Positions 41,311 to 51,700 of a stretch of DNA of 64,000 nucleotides are shown here, one piece after another. Source of the DNA: Mucilaginibacter pankratovii (GTDB taxonomy: Bacteria; Bacteroidota; Bacteroidia; Sphingobacteriales; Sphingobacteriaceae); contig NZ_JACWMY010000009.1 of NCBI RefSeq assembly GCF_014773265.1, forward strand, positions 1 through 64,000. The letters run 5' to 3'. Position 1 is the stretch's first letter, and the number at the start of each line of letters is the position of its first letter. The notes below the pieces were generated by a model. The model ran no database searches, was not told the DNA's origin, and was given only the letters and a program-made list of their open reading frames with translations. The position numbers and the translations under genes were made by a program.

Positions 41311-43248
41311 TTACGACGCTATCGTATGCTTATTGCATTTAATATCCAAACTCTGCACTTTGGCAACAATGGCTGCGGCATCGTAACCGCATTCGGCCCA
41401 AAGTTCGGGTTGCTCGCCATGTTCGATGATTGCGTCGGGAATACCCAGGCGGATCACGTTGGTGCCTAAATACTTATTATCAGCCATAAATTCTAAAAGG
41501 GCGGTACCCATACCACCTTCAATACAGCCATCCTCCACCGTAATTACGCAGCCAAATTTGCTGAACACTTCGTGCAGCATAGCGGCATCCAAAGGTTTTA
41601 CAAAGCGGAGATCGTAATGGGCGGGGTAGTAGCCAAGGTCGTTTAACTGGGCGGTGGCTTTTACCACTTCATTGCCTATGGCACCAATCGATACAATGGC
41701 CACATCTTCACCGTCGCAAATCTTGCGGCCTTTACCAACCGGGATAGCTTTGAATGGTTTGCGCCAGTCCACCATCACGCCATTACCACGCGGGTAACGG
41801 ATGCTGAAGGGGCCCATGTTTTCCAATTGAGCGGTGTACATCAGGTTGCGCAGTTCTTCCTCGTTCATGGGTGCAGATACCGTGATGTTGGGGATGCAGC
41901 GCATAAAGGCCAGGTCGTAAGCGCCGTGGTGTGTTGGTCCGTCGGCCCCGGCAATACCGGCGCGATCCAGGCAGAAGACCACGTTGAGTTTTTGTATGGC
42001 CACGTCGTGGATCACCTGGTCGTAAGCGCGCTGCATAAAGCTGCTGTAGATGTTACAGAAAGGCACAAGGCCCTGTGTGGCCAGTCCCGCAGAAAAAGTA
42101 ACGGCGTGCTGCTCGGCAATACCCACGTCAAAGGCGCGGTTCGGCATAGCCTTCATCATCAGGTTCAGTGACGATCCGGACGGCATAGCCGGGGTTATCC
42201 CCATAATTTTAGGGTTAGCCTCGGCCAGTTCTATAATGGTATGGCCAAACACATCCTGGTATTTAGGCGGTTGTGGCTTATCGTATTTTGTCTTCTTTAT
42301 TTCGCCGGTTATCTTGTCAAACAAGCCGGGAGCGTGCCATTTAGTTTGGTCCTTTTCGGCAAGGGCATAGCCTTTGCCTTTTACCGTAACGCAATGCAGC
42401 AGTTTAGGGCCGGGGATATCGCGCAGATCTTTAAGTACTTTTACCAAATGCTCCACATCGTGCCCGTCGATAGGGCCAAAATAACGGAACTTCAGCGCCT
42501 CGAAGAAGTTGCTGCGTTTAAGCAGGGTGCCTTTGATGCTTTTCTCGATCTTCTTGGCAATTTTAAACGCATCCGGGCCAATGGCCGATAACTTGGTAAG
42601 CACGGTTGCTATATCATCCCTAAACCTGTTGTAAGGCTTGGAGGTGGTAATATCGGTAAGGTATTCCTTTAGCGCACCCACGTTAGGGTCTATCGACATA
42701 TTATTGTCGTTCAGGATCACCAAAATATTGCTGTTTTCTATCCCGGCATGGTTAAGCGCTTCAAAAGCAAGCCCGGCTGTCATGGCGCCATCGCCAATTA
42801 CGGCTACGTGCTGCCTGTCGGTTTCGCCTTTGTATTGCGATGCCACGGCCATACCCAACGCTGCCGAGATGGAGGTAGAAGAGTGCCCAACACCAAAAGT
42901 ATCGTACACGCTTTCGCTGCGTTTTGGGAAACCGCTGATGCCGTTATGGATGCGGTTGGTGTGGAATTGCTCGCGGCGGCCGGTTAATATCTTGTGCCCG
43001 TATGCCTGGTGGCCAACATCCCAAACCAGTTGGTCGTACGGCGTGTTTAGTACGTATTGCAGGGCAACCGTTAACTCAACAGTACCCAGGCTGGCGGCAA
43101 AGTGGCCACCGTTTACCGATACTACATCAATAATATACTGGCGCAGTTCGTTGCAAACCTGTTTTAGTTCTTCTTCCTTAAATTGCTTTAAATCAGACGG
43201 ATCAACGATCCTTTTTAACAAATCACCGGCGGGTACCTGCATGGACAT
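41311..43248 (-). CDS. dxs: 1-deoxy-D-xylulose-5-phosphate synthase
   Basis: 645 residues, near the usual 620-640. First enzyme of the MEP isoprenoid pathway, joining pyruvate and glyceraldehyde 3-phosphate with ThDP. Visible: the catalytic His region DVGHQAYGHKILTGR, the cofactor motif beginning GDGAMTAG and ending NDNNMS, RYFGPIDGHDVEHL, and the transketolase C-terminal half with FDVGIAEQHAVTFSAGLA and DRAGIAGADGPTHHG. The start is ATG 43248; MSMQ or MQ two codons later are both possible. Confidence 0.97.
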   Translation of the reverse strand: MSMQVPAGDLLKRIVDPSDLKQFKEEELKQVCNELRQYIIDVVSVNGGHFAASLGTVELTVALQYVLNTPYDQLVWDVGHQAYGHKILTGRREQFHTNRIHNGISGFPKRSESVYDTFGVGHSSTSISAALGMAVASQYKGETDRQHVAVIGDGAMTAGLAFEALNHAGIENSNILVILNDNNMSIDPNVGALKEYLTDITTSKPYNRFRDDIATVLTKLSAIGPDAFKIAKKIEKSIKGTLLKRSNFFEALKFRYFGPIDGHDVEHLVKVLKDLRDIPGPKLLHCVTVKGKGYALAEKDQTKWHAPGLFDKITGEIKKTKYDKPQPPKYQDVFGHTIIELAEANPKIMGITPAMPSGSSLNLMMKAMPNRAFDVGIAEQHAVTFSAGLATQGLVPFCNIYSSFMQRAYDQVIHDVAIQKLNVVFCLDRAGIAGADGPTHHGAYDLAFMRCIPNITVSAPMNEEELRNLMYTAQLENMGPFSIRYPRGNGVMVDWRKPFKAIPVGKGRKICDGEDVAIVSIGAIGNEVVKATAQLNDLGYYPAHYDLRFVKPLDAAMLHEVFSKFGCVITVEDGCIEGGMGTALLEFMADNKYLGTNVIRLGIPDAIIEHGEQPELWAECGYDAAAIVAKVQSLDIKCNKHTIAS

Positions 43249-43378
43249 TCTTTAGAAGTATTTAACTTACAAAGTAAGCTATATTATGTGATAAATTTAG
43301 AATAGTATAAAGGTAATTATTGTTTTGTAAAATAACAATATGTAAACGCTTAACCGTTTTATCTGTATTTTTGAACTT

Positions 43379-44122
43379 ATGTTGGAAAACGATTTCGCGA
43401 TAAAGCTGCCCCAGTTTGAGGGCCCGTTCGACCTGCTGCTCTTTTTTATAGAGCGCGACGAACTGGATATCCACGATATCCCCATCGCCAAAATTACCGA
43501 CGATTTCCTGCACTACATTCACCAGATGAACGTGCTGAACATGGAGCTGGCCAGCGAATTTATCTTTGTAGCAGCCACATTGATGCGCATAAAAGCCAAA
43601 ATGCTGCTGCCTCGCTACAATACCGGCGAGGAAGAGAACGAGCTGGATACCAAAGAAGGGCTGATCCGCAAGCTGATAGAATACAAGAAATTCAAGGAGC
43701 TATGCGAGGAGATCCGCCCTTATGAAGACGAACGCTTTAAGCAGGAGAAGCGCGGCAACATCAAACTCGACCTGGAGCAGGTAGAGAAAGTAGCCGTACC
43801 CGGCGAGGAACTCTCCGAAATAAACCTGTATAAACTGATGGTGGTGTACAACCGGGTAATGAAACAGTTTTTAACCCGTACCGAAACCGTTACCCACACC
43901 GTGGTGCAGTACCCCTACACCATCGAAAAGCAAAAGCTGGCCATCCAAAACCTGCTGCAAATAAACAAAAAGCTCGATTTTAAACATATCGCCGGTAACA
44001 GCGAAAACAAAGTGCACTTCGTATACAACTTTTTGGCCGTGCTGGAAATGCTGCAGCAGGAGATGATAGATATCCAGATTGGTTTGGGGTATAATAATTT
44101 TTGGATAGCGCCGAGGGGGTAG
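43379..44122 (+). CDS. scpA: Segregation and condensation protein A (kleisin)
   Basis: 247 residues. N-terminal kleisin motif FEGPFDLLLFFIERDELDIHDIPIAKITDDFLHYI and FIFVAATLMRIKAKMLLPR are clear; the C-terminal winged helix (VYNFLAVLEMLQQEMIDIQIG) binds the SMC head. ScpA joins SMC and ScpB in chromosome condensation. scpB and smc are not here. Divergent from dxs, 130 bases between starts. Confidence 0.95.
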   Translation: MLENDFAIKLPQFEGPFDLLLFFIERDELDIHDIPIAKITDDFLHYIHQMNVLNMELASEFIFVAATLMRIKAKMLLPRYNTGEEENELDTKEGLIRKLIEYKKFKELCEEIRPYEDERFKQEKRGNIKLDLEQVEKVAVPGEELSEINLYKLMVVYNRVMKQFLTRTETVTHTVVQYPYTIEKQKLAIQNLLQINKKLDFKHIAGNSENKVHFVYNFLAVLEMLQQEMIDIQIGLGYNNFWIAPRG

Positions 44123-44166
44123 ATGTGCAGATTTCAGATTTCAAATGTGCAGATGAAATTGCGCTG

Positions 44167-44295
44167 CCGCAAGCGTCACCGGCTTGTGGCCCGTATGCAA
44201 AGCCATCATTATACCTATCTAATTTGTATCCGGCTCATCCGCCATTTAAAACACTCAAGGCACTACACGCCGGGGACGCTTGTGGTAGCAGGGAA
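44167..44295. repeat. Dispersed repeat copy A (3' side of nuclease gene)
   Basis: Begins CCGCAAGCGTCACCGGCTTG, continues TGGCCCGTATGCAAA, and ends GGGGACGCTTGTGGTAGCA then GGGAA. The two ends (CAAGCGTCACCGGC and GCCGGGGACGCTTG) are inverted copies of each other. A related copy B lies at 45763-45862 in the same orientation. It overlaps the end of the nuclease reading frame. Confidence 0.75.
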
Positions 44296-45621
44296 GTATT
44301 GTTCTTCGGATGAAACTTTTATAGTAGTGCTCTCATATTTAAGAATTCCTATCGTATTAAATAATAGTTTATGCAGTTTGTTAAATGTTATTAATTCGAC
44401 TTTGAAATCAAGGTATAACTGTAGTAGTTGCGTTGTACTTACCAAGCAAATTTTTTGCTGCCTGCTGTAAGAAAGCATTTGATTTGGAAAAGTATTTTCG
44501 ATTCTATCTTTTAAGGGTATTTCCCGAAATCCATTAACGATAAGTATACCCTTGGGATTTAAATCGTGATTAATATGATAATTATTCACCCATTTCATTA
44601 GTTGAGCTGCGTGCTTTTCTGCTGCCGAGCCTTTAACCCCTTTGATTTCAGCAACAGCAACTTGACCTTTAAACGAAAAAATTAGATCATCTCGCCCATC
44701 ATTAGTTGGTTCTATGATGTACCCTATTTCTTTTAGAATATCTTTCACGCCAAATTCTAAATCTTTACCTGTACTGTATAATAACTTTTTCAAGGTAGTG
44801 TAATAGATTAAATTTTGCTTTCGTTGGTTGATTTGATTATCAATAGCAATTTTTTCGTTTTGTAAATTTTTCAGTTTTGCAATTTCATCATGCTCATTTC
44901 CAATCGTGTAGTCGTCAAGCCATAATGGCGGTTCTAAGTTACTTTCTTCGGGTTTTATCTGCACATATAATAATTGATTGAGCTGTACAAAAGCGTCTTT
45001 GCATGCTTGTTGTCTGGTAAGATAATCGTCGAGGTCATCGGCCGAAGTTTTTAATGTTTGAAGAAGAAATATATTCCCACTTTCTACTGGAATCTGTAGT
45101 GTTGTGGGTTGATTAGACTTTGCGACACTCCCTATAACGTTCCCTATATGGTTTTTAAAAACAAAGTCATATGAATTATCAAAATTGGAAAAGAAATCCT
45201 TGAACTTGGCTATGTAATTAATCGAACTTCCCTTTTGACTCTTGATTGAGAAGTCTTTGCAATTTAAGGTTATAGTAGATAAATAGTCGAAAGTTATAAC
45301 TTCATTGGAAGTTCTTGTCCCGATAATCTCCAACTGTTCTTCTAATTTAGTCGATATGATAACATACAAGTTCCCCCCTTTTTTTAAGTAATCTCTTATC
45401 TGTTCATTTCGCTCAGATATCACGTTATTAATTACAGCCAGTTTTGACTCGCGAATACCGTAAGATACCTGAGAAAAAACCTTCATATTAGTTATTTCCG
45501 CGACAATGCTTGCCAAGTCAATAATTAAAATATCGGCTTCCAGAAAATAATCGTCAGAAAAATACTTAACGGACTCAAAAAATTGTTGAGAAAACTTTTC
45601 TCCAATTTGTTTAACATTCAT
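44263..45621 (-). CDS. Putative defence-type protein: Rossmann/GATase-like N-terminus and PD-(D/E)XK nuclease domain
   Basis: 452 residues from ATG 45621 (a TTG six codons earlier is less likely). Residues 1-195 look like an alpha/beta domain (ADILIIDLASIVAE, NEQIRDYLKKGGNLYVIIS), similar to GATase1-like folds. Residues about 243-285 are a charged helix or coiled coil. About 284-405 is an Mrr-like endonuclease domain: LEFGVKDILKEIGY, then Asp in GRDDLIF, Glu and Lys in VAEIKG, and Gln in AAQLMKW, the D-ExK-Q pattern. The gene is more AT-rich than its neighbours and flanked by repeat copies; its last ten or so residues (PATTSVPGV) are encoded inside copy A. I know no named system with this layout; anti-phage or DNA-repair roles are inference. 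Confidence 0.6.
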   Translation of the reverse strand: MNVKQIGEKFSQQFFESVKYFSDDYFLEADILIIDLASIVAEITNMKVFSQVSYGIRESKLAVINNVISERNEQIRDYLKKGGNLYVIISTKLEEQLEIIGTRTSNEVITFDYLSTITLNCKDFSIKSQKGSSINYIAKFKDFFSNFDNSYDFVFKNHIGNVIGSVAKSNQPTTLQIPVESGNIFLLQTLKTSADDLDDYLTRQQACKDAFVQLNQLLYVQIKPEESNLEPPLWLDDYTIGNEHDEIAKLKNLQNEKIAIDNQINQRKQNLIYYTTLKKLLYSTGKDLEFGVKDILKEIGYIIEPTNDGRDDLIFSFKGQVAVAEIKGVKGSAAEKHAAQLMKWVNNYHINHDLNPKGILIVNGFREIPLKDRIENTFPNQMLSYSRQQKICLVSTTQLLQLYLDFKVELITFNKLHKLLFNTIGILKYESTTIKVSSEEQYFPATTSVPGV

Positions 45622-46001
45622 TGACTTATTTATAACCAACGTTAATTATAATTTATTACAAAAAAAAAGTAAAGAGCATTTTGTGTCCAATCAATAATCT
45701 AAGATCATACGATCGTGCCCTTGAACCATATATGAAGTAAGTTTGTAGCTTAGCGGTTCTTCCCGCAAGCCTCCCGGCTTGTGGCCCGCATGCAAAACAA
45801 GTCATGCAACATTCATTACTTATCTACGGCACCTCAAGCGGGACACTGTGGTAGCGCGGGAACGGCTTGAATACATCCCTACAAACCCAACAGGTACATC
45901 CTAAATAAAATATCGTAAAAACTTTGAATTTCAAAGTACTTTTATTTAACTTCGTATTGCATATAAATTAGCCTAAAGCTAATTTTTAAACCATACGAAT
46001 C
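45622..46001. other. Intergenic region with repeat copy B
   Basis: Apart from the repeat at 45763-45862, an A-rich run just upstream of the nuclease start and an AT-rich leader of the membrane protein gene, I see nothing supported. Confidence 0.4.
45763..45862. repeat. Dispersed repeat copy B (5' side of nuclease gene)
   Basis: Starts CCGCAAGCCTCCCGGCTTG, TGGCCCGCATGCAAA, and ends ACTGTGGTAGCGCGGGAA. Matches copy A at both ends, in the same orientation, about 1.5 kb apart; the centre is shorter and diverged. Confidence 0.75.
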
Positions 46002-47246
46002 ATGAAAGAGGAAATACTTGCCAACCAGCACGATGCCCGGCAGCTGGAAAAACTGTACCGGAGCAATAAGGGGCTTTTTAAAAGCGAGTTCCACCAGCTT
46101 TATCCGGAGCTTAGCGGCAACACGCTTGCCGGTTTCTGGAAGGAAAGGCTGAACTACGAAAGCGAGGATACCAACTGGGGCACATCGCAGGAGATTTTGA
46201 TGGTTGTGCTGGCATCTCTGTTTGCGGGCCTTATTGCCAAGCTGCCGGCTATTTTTAACATCAATGAGGAGCTTTTTTATTCGCGCAACGTTGGTTTTAT
46301 CGTTTTTCCATTACTAATGGCATACTTCGGCTGGAAGAATAAACTATCTATAGGGAAGATCGCCTTTGTGGCAGGGGCACCCCTTGAGGCGCTGCTTTTC
46401 ATCAATCTGCTTCCGCATGCGGTTAAGAGCGATACACTCACTTTATCCTGCATCCATCTCTTGCTTTTTTTATGGGCAATACTGGGTTTTGCCTTTGTGG
46501 GCGATACCAGGTCCGGTGCGGCATCGCGCCTTGGCTTTTTAAAGTACAACGGCGACCTGGTTGTAATGACCACCCTTATCCTGATAGCGGGCGGCATCAT
46601 GTCGGCCATAACGGTGGGGCTTTTCTCGCTTATCGGCTTTAACATCGAGGAGTTTTACTTTAAAAATGTAGCCATATTCGGGCTGGCGGCCGCGCCGCTT
46701 GTGGGCACCTATCTTACGCAAACCAATCCGCAGCTGGTGGGGAAAGTTTCGCCGGTAATAGCCAAAATATTTAGTCCGCTGGTATTGGTGATGCTGATGG
46801 TGTACCTTATAGCCATGGTTTATTCGCGCAAAAACCCTTATAACAGCCGCGAGTTCCTCCTAATTTTTAATGCACTGCTTATTGGTGTTATGGCCCTTAT
46901 TTTCTTTTCGGTTGCCGAGACCTCCAAAAGCAAAGAAAGCGCTCCGCAAACCTGGGTATTATTCCTGCTCTCGGTGGTAACCATCATTGTAAACGGCATT
47001 GCACTTTCGGCCATTTTGCTGCGGATAACCGAAGGCGGCTTTACGCCCAACAGGGCAGCGGTGCTGGGCAGCAATGTGCTTATTTTAATAAACCTGCTGC
47101 TGGTAACCGCACAGCTTTTTAAAACCGTATCAAAAAAGGGCGAAATAGCCGGCGTAGGGAAGGCTATTGCAGGGTATCTGCCCGTTTATTTTGCCTGGGC
47201 AATTATAGTAACGTTTATTTTCCCGCTGATCTTTGGGTTTAAATAG
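46002..47246 (+). CDS. Polytopic membrane protein, function unknown
   Basis: 414 residues. A cytoplasmic N-terminal part of about 60 residues (ANQHDARQLEKLYRSNKGLFKSEFHQLYPEL) is followed by about eleven membrane segments from residue 65 on (MVVLASLFAGLIAKLPAIF, FIVFPLLMAYFGW, through YLPVYFAWAIIVTFIFPLIFGF at the end). It resembles DUF4153-type proteins of Bacteroidota, but I am not certain of the family. No transport or enzyme motif seen. A single-gene unit with a strong terminator. Confidence 0.7.
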   Translation: MKEEILANQHDARQLEKLYRSNKGLFKSEFHQLYPELSGNTLAGFWKERLNYESEDTNWGTSQEILMVVLASLFAGLIAKLPAIFNINEELFYSRNVGFIVFPLLMAYFGWKNKLSIGKIAFVAGAPLEALLFINLLPHAVKSDTLTLSCIHLLLFLWAILGFAFVGDTRSGAASRLGFLKYNGDLVVMTTLILIAGGIMSAITVGLFSLIGFNIEEFYFKNVAIFGLAAAPLVGTYLTQTNPQLVGKVSPVIAKIFSPLVLVMLMVYLIAMVYSRKNPYNSREFLLIFNALLIGVMALIFFSVAETSKSKESAPQTWVLFLLSVVTIIVNGIALSAILLRITEGGFTPNRAAVLGSNVLILINLLLVTAQLFKTVSKKGEIAGVGKAIAGYLPVYFAWAIIVTFIFPLIFGFK

Positions 47247-47267
47247 AGATTAAGAAAAGGTTTTTTG

Positions 47268-47305
47268 AACCCCGGCGCACATTGTGTGCCGGGGTTTTGT
47301 TTTTG
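47268..47305 (+). terminator. Intrinsic terminator
   Basis: AACCCCGGC pairs with GCCGGGGTT, with a three-pair extension (ACA/TGT) in the loop, followed by TTGTTTTT. 22 bases after the membrane protein stop. Confidence 0.85.
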
Positions 47306-47497
47306 AGGGAAGGATAATTTCCTGGACCTTTTGGCCCGCTTGCTGTATTGATAAAACGCCAAATTAATTCCAACCGCTGCTGCTCTGCCCAATTTCTCTT
47401 ACCTGTTTAATGTAATTATCATCTTTTCCATTCAATTCACATTTCAAATATCTCAAATCTAATTTTATAGCTAACTTAGCGCGCATTACACACAACA

Positions 47498-48784
47498 ATG
47501 AAAAGAGATAAATTAATATTTAAATTACTGGATGAAGAGCAGCAGCGCCAGGAAGAAGGCATTGAGCTGATAGCATCAGAAAATTTTGTGAGCAAGCAGG
47601 TGATGGAAGCCGCTGGCTCTGTTGCAACTAATAAATACGCCGAAGGCTTACCGGGCAAGCGCTATTATGGCGGCTGCGAGGTGGTTGACGAAATTGAGAC
47701 CATTGCTATTGAGCGTGCCAAGCAACTTTTTAATGCCGAGTGGGCAAACGTGCAGCCGCATAGCGGTGCGCAGGCCAACGCTGCGGTTATGCTGGCTGTT
47801 TTAAACCCGGGCGATAAAATATTAGGGTTCGATCTTTCTCATGGCGGCCACTTAACACATGGTTCTGCCGTAAACTTTTCGGGCAAATTATACGAGCCTC
47901 ATTTTTATGGGGTTAAAAAAGATACCGGTTATGTAGATTATGAGCAGCTAAAAGAAGTTGCCCTGCGCGAAAAACCAAAACTGATCATCTGCGGCGCTTC
48001 GGCTTACTCGCGCGATTGGGATTATGAGTTTATCCGCGCCGTGGCCGATGAGGTTGGCGCTTTGGTGCTTGCAGATATTTCGCACCCGGCAGGTTTAATT
48101 GCCCGCGGTTTGCTTACCGATCCGCTGCCGCATTGCCATATTGTTACCACTACCACCCATAAAACCCTGCGCGGCCCGCGCGGTGGCCTTATTTTGCTGG
48201 GTAAAGATTTTGAGAACCCATGGGGACTTAAAACACCAAAAGGCGAAGTGAGAATGATGTCGGCCTTACTGGATATGGCTGTTTTCCCGGGCACACAAGG
48301 TGGCCCGCTTGAGCATATCATCGCGGCTAAAGCCATTGCTTTTGGCGAGGCTTTGAGCGATAGCTACATGAAATACATTTTACAGGTGAAGCTAAACGGC
48401 GCGGCCATGGCCAAAGCGTTTGTAGAGCGCGGTTACGATATCATATCGGGCGGTACAGATAACCACCTGATGCTGATAGATCTGCGTAATAAAAACATCA
48501 GCGGTAAAGCCGCCGAGAAGGCTTTGGTATCTGCCGATATCACCGCGAATAAAAACATGGTGCCTTATGATGATAAGTCGCCGTTTGTAACTTCGGGCAT
48601 TCGTGTAGGTACTGCGGCCATCACTACCCGCGGCTTAAAAGAGAAGCACATGGATACCATTGTTGAGCTGATTGATATGGTAATAAACGACCCTGAAAAT
48701 GAAACTGTTTTAAGGAAAGTACGTAAAAGGGTGCACAAGCTGATGGAAGAGCATCCGCTTTACCGCGATAAGCACTTGGGCTAA
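47498..48784 (+). CDS. glyA: Serine hydroxymethyltransferase
   Basis: 428 residues, family length. Converts serine and tetrahydrofolate to glycine and methylene-tetrahydrofolate with PLP. The PLP lysine is Lys222 in [14 protein letters not shown]. Other marks: [52 protein letters not shown]. The hybrid kinase gene starts 3 bases after its stop, probably co-transcribed. Confidence 0.97.
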   Translation: MKRDKLIFKLLDEEQQRQEEGIELIASENFVSKQVMEAAGSVATNKYAEGLPGKRYYGGCEVVDEIETIAIERAKQLFNAEWANVQPHSGAQANAAVMLAVLNPGDKILGFDLSHGGHLTHGSAVNFSGKLYEPHFYGVKKDTGYVDYEQLKEVALREKPKLIICGASAYSRDWDYEFIRAVADEVGALVLADISHPAGLIARGLLTDPLPHCHIVTTTTHKTLRGPRGGLILLGKDFENPWGLKTPKGEVRMMSALLDMAVFPGTQGGPLEHIIAAKAIAFGEALSDSYMKYILQVKLNGAAMAKAFVERGYDIISGGTDNHLMLIDLRNKNISGKAAEKALVSADITANKNMVPYDDKSPFVTSGIRVGTAAITTRGLKEKHMDTIVELIDMVINDPENETVLRKVRKRVHKLMEEHPLYRDKHLG

Positions 48785-48787
48785 TAA

Positions 48788-51700
48788 ATGGACGTAGCGC
48801 ATCATACCCCTTCGGAACTGGAAAGCAGGCGCGTAACTGCCCTGCATTCTTATGATATCTTAGATACCATGCCCGAAAAGGAGTATGATGCTATTACCCG
48901 TTTAGCTTCCTACATTTGCCATGTGCCAATTGCCTTTATCTCTTTTATAGATGATTCCAGGCAATGGATAAAATCAACCATAGGGCTTGATATTGAGCAG
49001 GTGCCTGTTGAAGATACCTTTTGCCAGCATACCATTAAAGAGGATCACCTGGTAGTTATCCCCGATCTTACCAAAAAAGAACACTTTTGCGATGAGGAGA
49101 TGGTTAAAGGCGATTTTGGCCTGCGGTTTTATGCCAGCGCCCCGCTGATAGATCCGGATGGTTACCGCATTGGTACCTTATGTGTGCTGGATACCCATGT
49201 AAGGCACATTACCCATGAGCAGCAGGATGCCCTCAAAGTGCTGGCCAGCGAGGTGATATCGCACCTGGTGCTGCGTAAGCAGAAAAAAGAACTGGAGCGA
49301 AACCTGCAGGTGCACAAGGATTTTTATACACTCTTTAACAATTCATCAGAGATTCATTTGATTGCCGGTGCCGATTCTAACATCGAGCTTATCAATAACT
49401 GTATTGAAGACATTCTGGGCTATACGGTAGATGAAGCCACAGGCAGATCGTTATGGAGTTTTGTAGCCGGGCAAAATCGCGAGCAGTATGTCCCGGTGAT
49501 AGAAAAAGCCGTGGCAACCGAAAAACCTTTCGAAATAGAGACCAAAACCGTTACCCGCGCCGGCGATATAAAATGGATAAGCTGGACCGCCGTATACAAG
49601 GTGGGCAAATGGTATTGCAGCGGCCGCGACATTACCCTGCACAAAAAGCTCATTTCAGAAACAGAGCAGCTTTCGCTGGTGGCCAGCAAAATAAAGAACG
49701 GCGTTGTAATAAGCGATGCAGACGATAGGGTAATATGGACCAACGCCGCTTTTGAGCACATCACAGGCTACAACACGGGTGATGTTGACGGGAAATTCCT
49801 GAGCGAAGTTATAAAAGGCAGGCCCAAAGATGAAGCTGCCGAAATGGAGCTCATAGACGCGATAAAAAGTAAAAGATCGTACGAGGCGGAGCTCTCCATG
49901 TTTACTAAGGATGGTGAGCCGAAATGGATCTCGGTAACCAACTCGGTTATCTATGCAAGCGATGGCGCGATAGAAAAATTCATCCGCATTATTATTGATA
50001 TTACTACCCGCAAGCGTGCCGAGCAGGATGTGGAGATCCTGTCATTCGCGGCCCGCAAATCGCCAAGCGGTATCATGATACGTGATAACGAAAGCAGGAT
50101 AGTATGGATGAACGAATCCATGGAGAAGATAATAGGGTACACCCTGGAGGACTTAAAAGGGCAAACTGTTGGCACCAAACTGGTTGGCGCAGAAACCGAC
50201 ATGGAGGTTTTTAAAGGGGCAGTACAAAAGGTAAAAGAGAACAAGCCTTACGAGGTTGAAATTAAAATATACAAAAAGGACGGCACGCCCGTATGGGTGT
50301 TTATATCAAACAGCCCGCTGTTTAACGAGGCCGGAAGCGTTGAACGCCAAATAGGCGTTATGGTGGATATTACCAGCCGCAAAAAAGCCGAGGAAGAGTT
50401 AACCATGCTATCGCTTGTGGCCAGCAAAACCACCAGCGGTGTGGTTATCAATGATAGTGAAGGTAAGGTAGAGTGGGTGAATGATGCCTTTGAGCATATT
50501 ACCGGCTACGGGCTGGTGGATGTAAAGGATAAGCACCTCGGCGATACACTGAAAGGGGAATTGACGGATGTATCCATCATTAGCAAGGCGCGCGAACTAT
50601 CGGAGAAGAAACAATCTTTTGAGGTAGATCTGCTCATCTACCGTAAAGACGGGCAACCGGTTTGGATCTCGATCATCAATTCGGTTATTACCGATGATGC
50701 CGGCAAGGTGGATAAATACATCGAGGTAATTATTGATATCACCTCCAAAAAGAAGGCCGAGCTGGAACTGATAGCCGCCAAGGAAGAAGCCCTGCAGCTG
50801 AGCCGCGCCAAGGATATGTTCATCGGCGTAATGAGCCACGAGATCCGCACCCCGCTTAACGCCGTGATCGGCATGAGTCATCTGTTGCTCGATGACAACC
50901 CTTTAGAATCGCAAAAGGAAAACCTCAGCATCCTCAAATTCTCGGCAGAAAACTTAATGACGCTGATAAACGATGTGCTGGATTTTACCAAGATAGAAAC
51001 CGGCAATATCGAGCTGGAAAACGCGCATGTAAATATCCGCGATATGATCCAGGGGGTTACTGCCTCTATGCAATACAGGGCGGCAGAGAAAAACATCTAC
51101 CTGAAAAGCGCTATAGAAAACGCCACCCCGGCGGTTGTAATTGGCGATAGGGCGCGGCTGGTACAAATTTTGTTAAATTTGGTGAGCAACGCGGTTAAAT
51201 TTACCGCTACAGGCGGGGTTGATATCGATTTGAAGGTAATAGAAGAGACAAAAAAAACCGTCAGGATACGTTTTGCTGTAACTGACAGCGGAATTGGTAT
51301 TGCAAAAAACAAATTAAATACCATCTTTGAATCTTTTAAGCAGGCCGAGGCGAATACCACCCGCGAATATGGCGGAACGGGCTTGGGCTTAGCCATCAGC
51401 AAAAGGCTGATTGAACTGCACGATTCGAGGATCAACGTCGACAGCATACCGGGGCAGGGGTCAACCTTTTGGTTCACTATAACCTTTAAAAAGCTGGACG
51501 ACCAAACCATAAATAACAGCAACAAAGTGGAAACAGGATTAAATATCAACGTACTGGTAGTAGATGATAACCAAATAAACAGGTTATTGATAAACAAGGT
51601 TCTGAAAAAATGGGGCGCCACTGCCGATTTTGCCGAGAACGGCCAGGAAGCGATAGATAAACTGGAAGCCTTTAAAAACTTTGACGTGGTGCTGATGGAT

